A DNA stretch of 64,000 nucleotides. Origin: AV69 sp963742315 (GTDB lineage: Bacteria; Verrucomicrobiota; Verrucomicrobiia; Chthoniobacterales; UBA10450). How positions within the stretch are numbered: position 1 is the first letter of the stretch; every line of letters starts with the position of its first letter. Positions 26,272 through 35,863 of the stretch are shown here, piece by piece. The notes beneath the pieces are model-generated. The model was not told where the DNA came from. It worked only from the letters and a program-made list of their open reading frames with translations, and searched no databases. A program made the translations under genes and the position numbers. Location: contig CAVULE010000011.1 of the NCBI GenBank assembly GCA_963742315.1, positions 1-64,000 on the forward strand. The letters are read 5' to 3'.

Positions 26272-28062
26272 ATGGCTGATCAAGTAAGCGATTTTATCAT
26301 CAAACGACTCGCCGCCTGGGGCATCAAACGCATTTACGGATTTCCGGGCGACGGCATCAACGGCATCATGGGCGCCTTGAATCGCGCCGGCGACATGATG
26401 AAGTTCGTGCAAGTGCGACACGAGGAAATGGCGGCGTTCATGGCGTGTGCCCATTCCAAGTTTACCGGCGAGGTTGGCGTCTGCCTCGCGACCTCCGGCC
26501 CGGGGGCGATCCATCTCTTAAATGGCCTTTACGACGCGAAGATGGATCATCAATCGGTTGTCGCAATCGTTGGACAACAGGCGCGCGCGGCGCTTGGGGG
26601 CGAATACCAGCAGGAAGTCGATCTCATTTCCTTGTACAAAGATGTCGCGCACGAATTCGTGCACATGGTTTCCGACCCGAAACAAGTGCGGCATCTCGTC
26701 GATCGCGCGGTGCGCATCGCGAAAGTCGAGCGCTGCGTTACCTGCATCATCATTCCGAATGACGTGCAGGAACTTGATGCGGTCGAAAAACCACCCCGCG
26801 CACACGGAACCATCCATTCCGGCATCGGCTTTCCTTCAACCAGCATTGTTCCCCATGACTCCGAGTTGCGCAAAGCTGCTGAGGTCCTGAACTCCGGCCG
26901 GAAGGTCGCAATGTTGATCGGCGCAGGTGCGTTGGGCGCTGCCGATGAAGTGCTGCAGGTCGCTGACTTGTTAGGCGCTGGCATTGCCAAAGCATTGCTC
27001 GGAAAAGCTGCGCTGCCAGATGATCTACCCTTCGTTACCGGATCAATCGGTCTACTCGGCACCAAACCAAGTTGGACCATGATGACCGAGTGCGACACGC
27101 TGCTAATGGTCGGCTCGAATTTTCCTTACTCAGAATTTCTACCAAAAGAAGGCCACGCGCGCGGTGTGCAAATCGACATCGATGGCCGGCTTCTCAGCAT
27201 CCGATATCCGATGGAAGTGAACCTGATGGGAGATAGCGCCGAGACGCTGCGTGCTCTCATCCCGCTGTTAAAAAGGAAAGAGGACCGGTCGTGGCGCGAA
27301 ATGCTGGAAAAGGAAATCGTGGAGTGGTGGAAAGTCCTCGAAGCGCGCGCCATGAACAGCGCGGAGCCCATTAATCCGCAGCGGATGTTCTGGGAACTTT
27401 CCCCGCGATTGCCAGATAACTGCATTCTTTCCTCGGACTCCGGTTCATCGGCCAATTGGTACGCGCGCGACCTGAAAATCCGGCGCGGCATGATGGCGTC
27501 GCTCTCCGGGAATCTGGCGACGATGTGTCCGGGCGTTCCCTACGCAATCGCAGCAAAATTTTGTTTTCCGGATCGGATTGCAATTGCTCTCGTGGGCGAC
27601 GGCGCAATGCAAATGCTCGGCAACAACGGGATGATCACGATCTCGAAATATTGGAAGGAATGGAGCAATCCCTTGCTCATCATTCTTGTGCTGAACAATC
27701 GCGATCTAAATCAAGTGACGTGGGAACAGCGCGCAATGGCAGGCGATCCGAAGTACGAGGCCTCGCAAGACATTCCGGATTTTCCTTTTGCTCGATATGC
27801 GGAGCTGCTCGGCTTGCGCGGGATCTTCGTCGATAAGCCGGAACAAATCGGCGAGGCGTGGGACCAGGCTTTGTCGGCGGATCGACCGGTCGTGGTCGAA
27901 GCTTATACCGATCCGAATGTCCCGACGTTGCCGCCCCACATCTCGTTTAAGGAAGCCGAGGCATTCTCGAAAGCGCTGATCAAGGGCGATCCGGAGGAAC
28001 TCGGAATCATCCGGCAAACATTCAAAGACGCGATTGAATCGTATCTGCCGCACCGGAGTTGA
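26272..28062 (+). CDS. Thiamine-diphosphate-dependent enzyme, pyruvate oxidase-like
   Basis: 596 residues, intact. Three domains of the POX/acetolactate synthase superfamily: the pyrimidine-binding domain with GVCLATSGPGAIHLLNGLYD and the cofactor glutamate in VQVRHEEMAAFMA; a central FAD/ADP-like domain (VAMLIGAGALGAADEVLQVA); and the PP domain with GDGAMQMLGNNGMITISKYW to NNRDLNQ. Closest in pattern to ubiquinone- or oxygen-dependent pyruvate oxidases that make acetate or acetyl phosphate. Operon with ASRT and an enolase-superfamily enzyme suggests turnover of a 2-oxo acid; the true substrate is not settled. Confidence 0.85.
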   Translation: MADQVSDFIIKRLAAWGIKRIYGFPGDGINGIMGALNRAGDMMKFVQVRHEEMAAFMACAHSKFTGEVGVCLATSGPGAIHLLNGLYDAKMDHQSVVAIVGQQARAALGGEYQQEVDLISLYKDVAHEFVHMVSDPKQVRHLVDRAVRIAKVERCVTCIIIPNDVQELDAVEKPPRAHGTIHSGIGFPSTSIVPHDSELRKAAEVLNSGRKVAMLIGAGALGAADEVLQVADLLGAGIAKALLGKAALPDDLPFVTGSIGLLGTKPSWTMMTECDTLLMVGSNFPYSEFLPKEGHARGVQIDIDGRLLSIRYPMEVNLMGDSAETLRALIPLLKRKEDRSWREMLEKEIVEWWKVLEARAMNSAEPINPQRMFWELSPRLPDNCILSSDSGSSANWYARDLKIRRGMMASLSGNLATMCPGVPYAIAAKFCFPDRIAIALVGDGAMQMLGNNGMITISKYWKEWSNPLLIILVLNNRDLNQVTWEQRAMAGDPKYEASQDIPDFPFARYAELLGLRGIFVDKPEQIGEAWDQALSADRPVVVEAYTDPNVPTLPPHISFKEAEAFSKALIKGDPEELGIIRQTFKDAIESYLPHRS

Positions 28063-28065
28063 GAC

Positions 28066-29157
28066 GTGCGCGGAGCGGCCATCGACCAAATTCGCGTGTC
28101 CGCTTATCGCATTCCGACCGACGCGCATGAGTCGGACGGAACATTCGAGTGGAATGCGACAACACTTGTGCTCATCGAAGCAACGGCTGCGGATAAAGCC
28201 GGCATCGGTTTCACCTATGCCGACATTTCGACAGCGCAATTAATCCACGACTCCTTAGGCAAGATCGTGGCCGGAATTGATGCGATGGATATTCCGCGCG
28301 CGTGGATCGCGATGGTGCAGGCAATTCGGAATCTGGGCCGGCCGGGGGTCGCGTCGATGGCAATTTCAGGAATCGACAACGCACTTTGGGATTTGAAGGC
28401 GCGGTTGCTGAATCTTCCACTCGTAAAACTGCTCGGCGCGGCGCGCGATGCGTTGCCAATTTACGGCAGCGGTGCCTTCACATCCTACACAAACGAACAA
28501 GTGCGAGAGCAACTAGGCGGCTGGGTGAACGAAGGAATTCCGCGTGTGAAGATGAAGATCGGTCGCGAGCCAGACCGCGACGTGGAGCGCGTAGCTACCG
28601 CGCGCGACGCAATCGGCGATGATGCGGAATTGTTCGTCGACGCCAACGGCGCGTATTCGCGCAAACAAGCCCTCGAATTTGCCTACGCATTTTCCAACCT
28701 CGATGTCAGCTGGTTCGAGGAACCGGTTTCGTCGGATGATCTGGAAGGTCTGCGTTTGATTCGCGACGAAGCGCCGCCGGGCATAGAGATCGCGGCTGGC
28801 GAATACGGATACGACGAAAGTTACTTCCGCCGCATGCTCAACGCTGGCGCGGTTGATGTTTTGCAGGCCGACGCAACACGCTGCGCCGGCATCACTGGGT
28901 TTCTTATGGCGGACGCGCTTTGTCAGGCGGCGCATTTGCCGCTGTCATCGCACTGCGGTCCGTCCATGCATGTCCATGCCGGTTGCGCGGCGAAGACAAT
29001 GCGGCACGCGGAATATTTTCACGATCACGTACGCATCGAGAACATGCTTTTCGATGGTGTGATTCAGCCGGCCCACGGCGCTTTGCGTCCCGATCTTTCG
29101 CGACCTGGTCATGGCTTGGAGTTCAGGCGCGCTGACGCGGCGCAATACGCGATCTGA
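28066..29157 (+). CDS. Enolase superfamily enzyme (mandelate racemase/muconate lactonizing type)
   Basis: 363 residues, GTG start 3 bases after the previous stop. Catalytic KxK in RVKMKIGRE, metal ligands in LFVDANGAY, WFEEPVSSDD and AAGEYGYD, and the general-acid His in SSHCGPSMHVHAG. These are hallmarks of MLE/MR-type sugar-acid dehydratases and epimerases. Neighbouring TPP enzyme and FAD/Fe-S oxidase suggest a sugar-acid or hydroxy-acid oxidation pathway, which is inference. Confidence 0.85.
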   Translation: MRGAAIDQIRVSAYRIPTDAHESDGTFEWNATTLVLIEATAADKAGIGFTYADISTAQLIHDSLGKIVAGIDAMDIPRAWIAMVQAIRNLGRPGVASMAISGIDNALWDLKARLLNLPLVKLLGAARDALPIYGSGAFTSYTNEQVREQLGGWVNEGIPRVKMKIGREPDRDVERVATARDAIGDDAELFVDANGAYSRKQALEFAYAFSNLDVSWFEEPVSSDDLEGLRLIRDEAPPGIEIAAGEYGYDESYFRRMLNAGAVDVLQADATRCAGITGFLMADALCQAAHLPLSSHCGPSMHVHAGCAAKTMRHAEYFHDHVRIENMLFDGVIQPAHGALRPDLSRPGHGLEFRRADAAQYAI

Positions 29158-29161
29158 CCTA

Positions 29162-29408
29162 ATGAAAGCAAATCTAATGAAGCGACAGCTGATCGAGGGC
29201 TTCGCACTCGTTCTGATCCGCACCGAGGTAATGTGCTTTCTCAAGTCGCGACGACATCCGCTCTCGTGGGATTGCGGTTCAAAGTCGTTTGCGCGAATTC
29301 ACCGAGATGCTGGCCAGTCACCGCCCGCTCGCGCGCGGGATTTATCTTGCGGAAATCGCGATCGACCTGTTCCTCGCCTCGAAACAGACAGAGAGGGAAT
29401 TCGAGTAA
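29162..29408 (+). pseudogene. Small unknown protein, frameshifted
   Basis: The ATG frame reads MKRQLIEGFALVLIRTEVMC; the stop-side frame reads SRLREFTEMLASHRPLARGI, YLAEIAIDLFLASKQTEREF and a stop, 5 bases before the next gene. A single base change near 29252 would join them into a protein of about 80 residues. It sits between the enolase-superfamily gene and the FAD oxidase. Family not recognised. Confidence 0.4.
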
Positions 29409-29413
29409 ACGAC

Positions 29414-32350
29414 ATGAATCCCAAGCCCGCAGCATTCAACGACAGTGAGGCGAAGGCGCTCGCGAACGACTTGCGGAAAGCAGTCCGCGGCGAGGTGAGG
29501 TTCGACACCGGCAGCCGCGCGCTCTACTCCACCGACAGCTCGAACTATCGTCAGGTGCCCATTGGCGTCGTTATTCCGCGCGATCGCGATGACATTATTG
29601 CGACGGTAGCGGCCTGTCGAAAGTTTGGCGCGCCGATCACCGGTCGCGGCGGCGGGACGAGTCTGGCGGGGCAGTGTTGCAACGTCGCGGTCGTGATCGA
29701 TTTCACGAAATATTACAACCGCATTCTCGAAATCGACCAGGAGCGCAAACTGGCGCGAGTCGAACCTGGCATCGTGCTCGATGAGATGAACCATGCCGTG
29801 CAAGAACAAGGGCTCATTTTCGGGCCTGATCCGGCGACGCATAGCCATTGCGCACTCGGCGGAATGATCGGCAACAATTCGTGCGGCGTGCATTCGGTCA
29901 TGGCACAATTCTATGGCGGCGGGGCGCGCACTTCCGACAATGTAAATGAATTAGAAGTGTTGCTTTATGACGGAACGATTTTGCGCGTCGGCAAAACGTC
30001 CGAGGCCGACTTGGAACAGATCATCGGGAGAGGGGGACGGCGCGGTGAAATTTACAAGACACTTGTCGATCTTCGAGACAAGTACGGCGAACTCATCAGG
30101 CAACGTTACCCGAAAATTCCACGACGAGTTTCCGGTTACAATCTCGACGAGCTGCTTCCTGAAAACGGATTTCACGTAGCGCGTGCCTTGGTGGGCACCG
30201 AGAGCACGTGCATGATCATTCTCGAGGCGACTTTGGAGCTCATGCGTAACCAGCCGGTGCGTTCGCTCGTCATGTTTGGTTATCCCGACATTTACTCTGC
30301 GGGCGATCACGTGCCGGAGGTACTCGAGCACAAACCGGTGGGCTTGGAAGGAATCGATGACGTTCTCGTGAAAGCAATGCGGGTAAAAAACCTGCACATC
30401 CACGACGTGGAAATGCTGCCAAAGGGAAATGGCTGGCTGCTGGTGGAATTCGGCGGGGATTCTAAAGAAGAAGCCGACTACAAGGCGAGGGCGCTCATGG
30501 AGGAAATGCGGCGCCAAACAAATGCGCCGACGATGAAGCTCTTCGACGATCCACACGAAGAACGGCGGATGTGGAATGTGCGCGACGCCGGCCTGGGCGC
30601 AAGCGCCCGCGTGCCCAACGAACCGGACACGTGGGAAGGCTGGGAAGACGCTGCCGTTCCGCCGGATAAAGTAGGCAATTATTTGCGAGATTTCCGCGCA
30701 CTTCTCAACAAGTACGGATACCTTTGCGTACTTTATGGCCACTTCGGTCAGGGCTGCATTCACACGCGCATCGATTTCGGTTTGAAAAACTCCGAGGGGA
30801 TCAAGCAGTACCTCGCGTTCACCAACGAGGCCGCCGATCTCGTGGTACGTTACGGTGGTTCGCTCTCCGGCGAACATGGCGATGGCCAATCGCGAGGCGA
30901 GTTATTGCCGAAAATGTTCGGCGAAGAATTGGTGCAGGCTTTTCGTGAATTCAAAGCAATTTGGGATCCGGATTGGAAAATGAATCCGGGCAAGATCGTG
31001 CGGCCATATCGCCGTGACGAAAATTTGCGTTACGGGGAAAGCTACGATCCGCCGCAATGGCCGACGCATTTCAAATTTCCCAACGACAAGGGGAGTTTTT
31101 CTTACGCAATCGAGCGTTGTGTCGGCGTCGGCCAATGTCGCCGGCACGAAAACGGCACGATGTGCCCGAGCTATATGGTGACGCGCGAGGAAAAGGATTC
31201 GACACGCGGCCGCGCACGGTTGCTTTGGGAAATGCTCGATGGGCAGGTTATCGGCAAACGCGGATGGCGCGAAGAAGCGGTCAAAGACGCGCTCGATCTT
31301 TGTCTCGCGTGCAAAGGCTGCAAAGCGGATTGCCCGGTAAATGTAGATATGGCGACGTACAAAGCGGAATTTTTGTCCCATTATTTTCAAAGCCGATTGC
31401 GACCACTGCATGCTTACGCCTTTGGTTTGATTCACGTTTGGTCGGGGTTCGCGCAGTTAGCACCATCGTTAGTGAATTTTGTCAATCGCGCGCCGTTTAT
31501 CAGCAACATTCTGAAAGCAATTATCGGCGTTGCGCCACAAAGGACATTGCCCGCGTTCGCGCGCGAGAATTTCAAATCGTGGTTCGCGCACAGGGACGTG
31601 CGCAATCGTGGCAAGCCGCGCGTGATCCTCTGGCCCGATACATTTAACAATTATTTCCATCCAGACACCGCAAAGGCGGCCGTGCAAGTTTTGGAACACG
31701 CTGGATTCGAAGTCGTGGTTCCACGCGACGATCTTTGTTGCGGGCGCCCGCTTTATGACTACGGAATGTTGCAAACAGCAAAACGCTGGCTTGCCAAAAT
31801 TCTTGCCTGTCTGCGCGACGAAATTCAGATGGGGACGCCGATGGTCGGCCTCGAACCAAGTTGCATTGCCGTCTTTCGCGATGAGCTGCTCGAATTATTG
31901 CCCCAGGACGCCGACGCGCAACGTCTAAGCAAACAAACGTTTACGTTGGCGGAATTTCTAGAGAAATGTACACCGAATTATCAGCCGGCAAAACTCGCGC
32001 GTGAGGCGCTGGTGCACGGACATTGTCATCACAAGTCGATCATGAAATTCGATCGCGATAAGGCGTTGCTGCACAAACTTGGCCTCGACTTCAAGGTTGT
32101 CGATTCCGGTTGCTGTGGAATGGCAGGGGCCTTCGGCTTTGAAAAGGATCATTATGACGTTTCGATCGCATGTGGCGAACGCGTGCTGCTGCCGGAAGTG
32201 CGCAGAGCCTCGAGAGACACATTGCTGATCGCGGATGGTTTCAGTTGTCGCGAACAGATCTCACAGACGACCAATCGACACGCCTTGCACCTGGCTCAAG
32301 TTCTGCAGATGGCGATTGAAGAGGAAATCCGCACGGGAACGGCGAAGTAA
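29414..32350 (+). CDS. FAD-binding and 4Fe-4S oxidoreductase (GlcD-GlcF-type fusion, D-lactate/glycolate dehydrogenase-like)
   Basis: 978 residues from MNPKPAAFNDSEAKALA. The N-terminal half is a VAO-type FAD domain (ITGRGGGTSLAGQCCNVAVV, HSHCALGGMIGNNSCG-like segment, C-terminal GSLSGEHGDGQSRGELLPKM). Two ferredoxin cysteine clusters follow (CVGVGQCRRHENGTMCP; CLACKGCKADCPVNVDMATY), then a heterodisulfide-reductase-type CCG domain (DDLCCGRPLYDYGML; VDSGCCGMAGAFGFEKDHYD). It should oxidise a 2-hydroxy acid and pass electrons to the quinone pool. Last gene of the intact 26-32 kb block. Confidence 0.9.
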   Translation: MNPKPAAFNDSEAKALANDLRKAVRGEVRFDTGSRALYSTDSSNYRQVPIGVVIPRDRDDIIATVAACRKFGAPITGRGGGTSLAGQCCNVAVVIDFTKYYNRILEIDQERKLARVEPGIVLDEMNHAVQEQGLIFGPDPATHSHCALGGMIGNNSCGVHSVMAQFYGGGARTSDNVNELEVLLYDGTILRVGKTSEADLEQIIGRGGRRGEIYKTLVDLRDKYGELIRQRYPKIPRRVSGYNLDELLPENGFHVARALVGTESTCMIILEATLELMRNQPVRSLVMFGYPDIYSAGDHVPEVLEHKPVGLEGIDDVLVKAMRVKNLHIHDVEMLPKGNGWLLVEFGGDSKEEADYKARALMEEMRRQTNAPTMKLFDDPHEERRMWNVRDAGLGASARVPNEPDTWEGWEDAAVPPDKVGNYLRDFRALLNKYGYLCVLYGHFGQGCIHTRIDFGLKNSEGIKQYLAFTNEAADLVVRYGGSLSGEHGDGQSRGELLPKMFGEELVQAFREFKAIWDPDWKMNPGKIVRPYRRDENLRYGESYDPPQWPTHFKFPNDKGSFSYAIERCVGVGQCRRHENGTMCPSYMVTREEKDSTRGRARLLWEMLDGQVIGKRGWREEAVKDALDLCLACKGCKADCPVNVDMATYKAEFLSHYFQSRLRPLHAYAFGLIHVWSGFAQLAPSLVNFVNRAPFISNILKAIIGVAPQRTLPAFARENFKSWFAHRDVRNRGKPRVILWPDTFNNYFHPDTAKAAVQVLEHAGFEVVVPRDDLCCGRPLYDYGMLQTAKRWLAKILACLRDEIQMGTPMVGLEPSCIAVFRDELLELLPQDADAQRLSKQTFTLAEFLEKCTPNYQPAKLAREALVHGHCHHKSIMKFDRDKALLHKLGLDFKVVDSGCCGMAGAFGFEKDHYDVSIACGERVLLPEVRRASRDTLLIADGFSCREQISQTTNRHALHLAQVLQMAIEEEIRTGTAK

Positions 32351-32630
32351 GCCGCGGAACCACACTTCGAACCAAGGCGAGAGACGATGGCAGGAACGCG
32401 CAGTGGCACATCGGCTTTAAGCCGAGCCCAGGCGCACCTAATAGCCAAGCAGTATCCCGGCGCACGGGCATGGGCGGTTTCGGCCATCGCTGCTAATAGC
32501 TTAATCCAAAAGAATTCCTTACATCCCTTGATCACGCGGTGCGATGGGGAGGAAGACCTTGGCTGACGCGGAAACTCGGCGACTAGCGCGCGCCGCTCCA
32601 AAAGAGTAAAACGATTAGACGCGGAGTGGC

Positions 32631-32650
32631 GTAAGTCTGGCGCGTCCGTG
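32631..32650 (-). other. tRNA-Leu(UAG)-like fragment
   Basis: The minus strand reads GGACGCGCCAGACTTAC, which matches a tRNA-Leu(UAG) D-arm/anticodon arm and then diverges right after the anticodon-loop TTA. It is a 19-base exact inverted match to 182-200. Confidence 0.4.
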
Positions 32651-32790
32651 TGCTAGAATTTGTGCTAGAACGAGGCGTATTCTACTCACCATTCGCAACC
32701 GTGACGATTTCATACGAAAAACCTCTTTTCCGTTCGTAAAACATGTTCGCTTTGAAATGAAAAGAGAAACTCTGAAATCGATGATTTCGC

Positions 32791-32814
32791 AATCCTAAGT
32801 CTGGCGCGTCTGGC
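32791..32814 (-). other. tRNA-Leu(UAG)-like fragment
   Basis: The minus strand reads CCAGACGCGCCAGACTTAGG, the best of three copies: it extends through the full TAG anticodon loop before diverging. No acceptor or T-arm. Probably a leftover attachment site. Confidence 0.4.
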
Positions 32815-33758
32815 AACCACATCTGATTCCCCATCAGTGTAGAGCATTGCTCGCGGGAGCCGAACATTGCACCGTGAGGTACGTCGGCTACGCCTTTAAA
32901 TGTAGAACAAGGGTTTGGAGTGATGAGTGGACTTTTCTTAGGTCGTTGGACAAGACGTCATTTGCCAAAAATTTTCTGAGCGCGAAATCGAATTTCGATT
33001 TAGGGGTCGGCTCCTAAAGCAAAACCCCCCTCCCCCCGTCCGGCGCAAGCCCGACATCTCTGACGTCGGTGCTATACTTCAGCGTGGAATTGCCTGAGCC
33101 ATATCACTCTCTTCCAATTAAACACTGGCGCAGAATGATGAGGTCTGACCACAAAAGTTATGCGACGTGCGCTGTGCGTGCTTGGCTCCGGGGGCGTCAC
33201 AAAATCCGATTGCAGCGACCCGGTCCAATCTGCGCGGGCGGCTCACGGGCACGCCTTTCTCGCGTCCAGTAGCTAGGCTGGCATTAATCTGCTCTACGTA
33301 GCTACTCCGTTAATTCAGCTCGCCTCTCTTCTCTTGCCCGCGAATTGGCGCGTGAATAGTTGCAAAATCCGTAGCAATGTTCCTTGTGCGAAGAATCGCT
33401 GCTCGCTAAACATCTGACCCGAAATCAGTCCGCTGAGCGTCTTGGGCCTACTCCCAATTTTCTTTAGCTCGCGTGATTTTCGCCGTAACGCGTGTTCGCC
33501 CGAAGACCTGTCAACAAAAATATTCGAGGCAAAAAAGTCTAAAAACGCGCCTTCTGTGCATATCATGGTGCGGTCGCCTTTAGCGGCAATCAAGCTCCAG
33601 AAAAAGCTGGTGTAAAAAGCTTTCACGCACCTGCGACTAACAATTCTGAGGTTCCAATTCGGCAACCGCATCGAGCTGTTCGTGTGGTCAACCGAGCGCG
33701 CTCCATTTCCATGGGGACACGAAATATCCCGGAATTCGCATCTTCGAGTTCACACCAG

Positions 33759-34049
33759 ATGAGCAACCTCACCGGCAAAACTCGGGAGCAGATTGAGCGC
33801 GCGCTCGAACGAAAGACACGTTCAGAATTGATCGACCTGATTTTTTCTCTTTCGACAGTGGAGCAGCATTTCACTCCGGCGGAAATTGCACAGCGATCTG
33901 GGATGACGAAGCGAACCGTCCTCGCCGACATTCATGCTGGTCGATTCAACGGTGAATATTTCAAACGTTCCGGCAATCAACTCACGGTCTCCGCATCCGG
34001 CGTAGCTGCTTGGCGACAGAACTTTCGAGTGGACGTCCCTCGATCATAG
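33759..34049 (+). CDS. Excisionase-like helix-turn-helix protein
   Basis: 96 residues from MSNLTGKTREQIERALE. The C-terminal half carries a MerR/Xis-type winged helix (FTPAEIAQRSGMTKRTVLAD then IHAGRFNGEYFKRSGNQLTV and a tail SASGVAAWRQNF). These small DNA-binding proteins direct excision of integrated elements or control their transcription. It is 3 bases before the next gene and on the opposite strand from the integrase at 35864-36892. A frame to 33684 adds 25 unlikely residues. Confidence 0.65.
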   Translation: MSNLTGKTREQIERALERKTRSELIDLIFSLSTVEQHFTPAEIAQRSGMTKRTVLADIHAGRFNGEYFKRSGNQLTVSASGVAAWRQNFRVDVPRS

Positions 34050-34052
34050 GAC

Positions 34053-34898
34053 ATGGGCGCGAAAAGACAGGCAGTTCCAGCCGGACGACGTTACTTTCAA
34101 TTCCCCTTGTGTGTCCTTCAATTGGTCGATCATAGTCAATCACGGCTCTCATTTATCGTTTCATATTGCTGCATCGAAGTTGGTCGACATCTTTACCAGC
34201 GGTCTGCAAATGGAAATCAGCCGAGAAAACAATTCGAAAGTTGGCGCCACCCCCACCTGGATTGGAACGACAAAAAGGCGGTCGCGATCGCGTACGCCGA
34301 GGCTGGCAAAAGATATCTAGATATCCGAATAATGGAGAATGAAGAAATGGTTCTCCAACATTCGTTGGTCGCAAGTTTTATAGATAATTTCGAGAGAAAG
34401 TACGGCAATGATGCAAGGGTGCGAATCGTGCGGGATTGGCTCCTCGAAGTCTTGAACAGAGATGGGATGGGGTACGATGATTTTGCAGTTCTTGTGGCTA
34501 TATTCAGCAAGATCGGCAAGAAAAATGGCCCGGTACGCATTGTGCAGGACGAAACCTGGCGACGAGCTCACGGGTTTAAATCTGTTGCGGTTGCCCACGC
34601 CGAGAACCTAGATCCCACTGCATCTCCTACTCGACGCCAAGTCAGAACAATTATCGAGCGCCTTCGTCTGCGAAATTTCTTTGCATGGGTAACTTTTGGT
34701 CGACGTCACACCTACTATTCAAACCGAATGACGCCAGCGCAGCTGAGTGAAGCTGTTTTTGCCCTGAAAACGCGAGGCGCGACAGCAAAGCATTTAAAGC
34801 GCCGCTTAAATGCCGACCTTACACGTAGGATTCGAGCCGAGCGCCAGAGGCTCGCGGCTGAAGCGCCAGAGATCGAAGCCTCTGACCCGCCACTTTAA
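34053..34898 (+). CDS. Mobile-element protein of unknown function, replication-initiator-like position
   Basis: 281 residues, basic. The N-terminal part contains RRYFQFPLCVLQLVDHSQSR and YCCIEVGRHLYQRS; the C-terminal half has predicted helices with RRQVRTIIERLRLRNFFAWV and a very basic end (KHLKRRLNADLTRRIRAERQ). No domain that I recognise. Its position between an excisionase-like gene and an array of 15-16 bp direct repeats is where a replication initiator would be in a small integrative element, but this is inference. Confidence 0.6.
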   Translation: MGAKRQAVPAGRRYFQFPLCVLQLVDHSQSRLSFIVSYCCIEVGRHLYQRSANGNQPRKQFESWRHPHLDWNDKKAVAIAYAEAGKRYLDIRIMENEEMVLQHSLVASFIDNFERKYGNDARVRIVRDWLLEVLNRDGMGYDDFAVLVAIFSKIGKKNGPVRIVQDETWRRAHGFKSVAVAHAENLDPTASPTRRQVRTIIERLRLRNFFAWVTFGRRHTYYSNRMTPAQLSEAVFALKTRGATAKHLKRRLNADLTRRIRAERQRLAAEAPEIEASDPPL

Positions 34899-34967
34899 TA
34901 AAAACAAGTTTAATGAAAACGGGTGTGAATAGAAACGCGTTGAATGAGAAATGAATTGAATAAAAAC
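34894..34967 (+). repeat. Five iteron-like direct repeats, period 15-16 bases
   Basis: Imperfect copies of TTTAATRAAAAC begin at 34894, 34909, 34925, 34940 and 34956: TTTAATAAAAAC, TTTAATGAAAAC, GTGAATAGAAAC, TTGAATGAGAAA and TTGAATAAAAAC. The first overlaps the stop of the gene upstream. The spacing of one and a half helical turns is constant, as in plasmid iterons. Confidence 0.55.
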
Positions 34968-35001
34968 CTTCTGAAAAAGAAATTTCTTAAAAGCCCCCTG
35001 C

Positions 35002-35020
35002 CGTCCCCCAAAGGGGGACG
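35002..35020. repeat. Perfect GC-rich hairpin
   Basis: CGTCCCCC/GGGGGACG, 8-bp arms and a loop of AAA, 35 bases after the direct repeats. It could terminate the 33.8-34.9 kb transcript; no T-run follows. Confidence 0.5.
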
Positions 35021-35425
35021 ACAGAGAAAGTCGAATTATTCCTTTTCCATAGAGTACTTAACTTTATTCGTTAAGGAGAAAATTTTTTCGCGATTGAAAC
35101 TGGATTCGAGCTCTAGCCACGCCCGAAGTGCCGACCCCCTCCCCCGAGGCCGTTTCCCCCCGGGATACTTGGCGCAATTTCCGTGGCGAATTCCGTAGCA
35201 ACGTTCCGGCTGCCTCCGCTAGAAATGCCCAAACATCTGATAAGCCCTCAGCCTTCTTGTCCGACGCTCTCGTCGGTCCGACGCCGTTCCGCTTTCTCCC
35301 GCTGTGTTCCGCTGTCTCTCGCGATGCGCTTCAGAAACCGCGATTGAGAAGTGAACCGATCCGCTATTGCAGAAACTTTTCCGCCGTTCGAACCGGTTTG
35401 AATCGCCAGCCTTAACCTGAACTAT

Positions 35426-35548
35426 GTCCATAGAAAACTGAAACGCCTTTTTAAAGTGCGGCTATAGAAATCGTCGGTCCAAACTTAGGCCGAACTGCGT
35501 CTATAGGATTTGGCCTGGGACCCGCTAAGTGCATCTATAGGGAAATTG
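35426..35548 (+). repeat. Four spaced copies of a CTATAGRAAWT motif
   Basis: Copies at 35428 (CCATAGAAAAC), 35462 (CTATAGAAATC), 35500 (CTATAGGATTT) and 35535 (CTATAGGGAAAT), 34-38 bases apart, in the non-coding stretch between the iteron array and the 3' end of the integrase. The even spacing suggests protein-binding sites. Confidence 0.4.
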
Positions 35549-35863
35549 CGGTTGGAGGCGCGACGCGGTGTCATTTTCGATATCGCCTCTCTAAAAAGTC
35601 GGGAACTCTTGACTCGCGGCGTTGTGCCTTTGCGGCTGACCCAATCGGAAACGGGGTTACCGATCAGCCGATTCTGTTGCCAACGCACAACTCGGATTAG
35701 TCAACGCGGCGACCGAACATCTCTCCGACTTCAAACCACTTGGCTGAAGAAAAAAGAAAAGGCGCCGCACCTCGACCGCAAGACAGCAAAAGAAATGGCG
35801 TGCCTTCTTCACCACGTTATGATCGTCTGCATCCAGGTTCGATTCCTGCGTCACGCAAAATTA

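Larger units (their letters stand above)
32351..33758. other. Gene-poor junction at the left edge of the accessory island
   Basis: About 1.4 kb without a supportable gene. It holds two tRNA-Leu-like fragments (32631-32650 and 32791-32814), a direct repeat GTGCTAGAA (32649 and 32662), and at 33366-33383 one of the copies of the sequence that matches the tRNA-Arg anticodon loop. The composition is more AT-rich than the flanking core. Confidence 0.5.
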
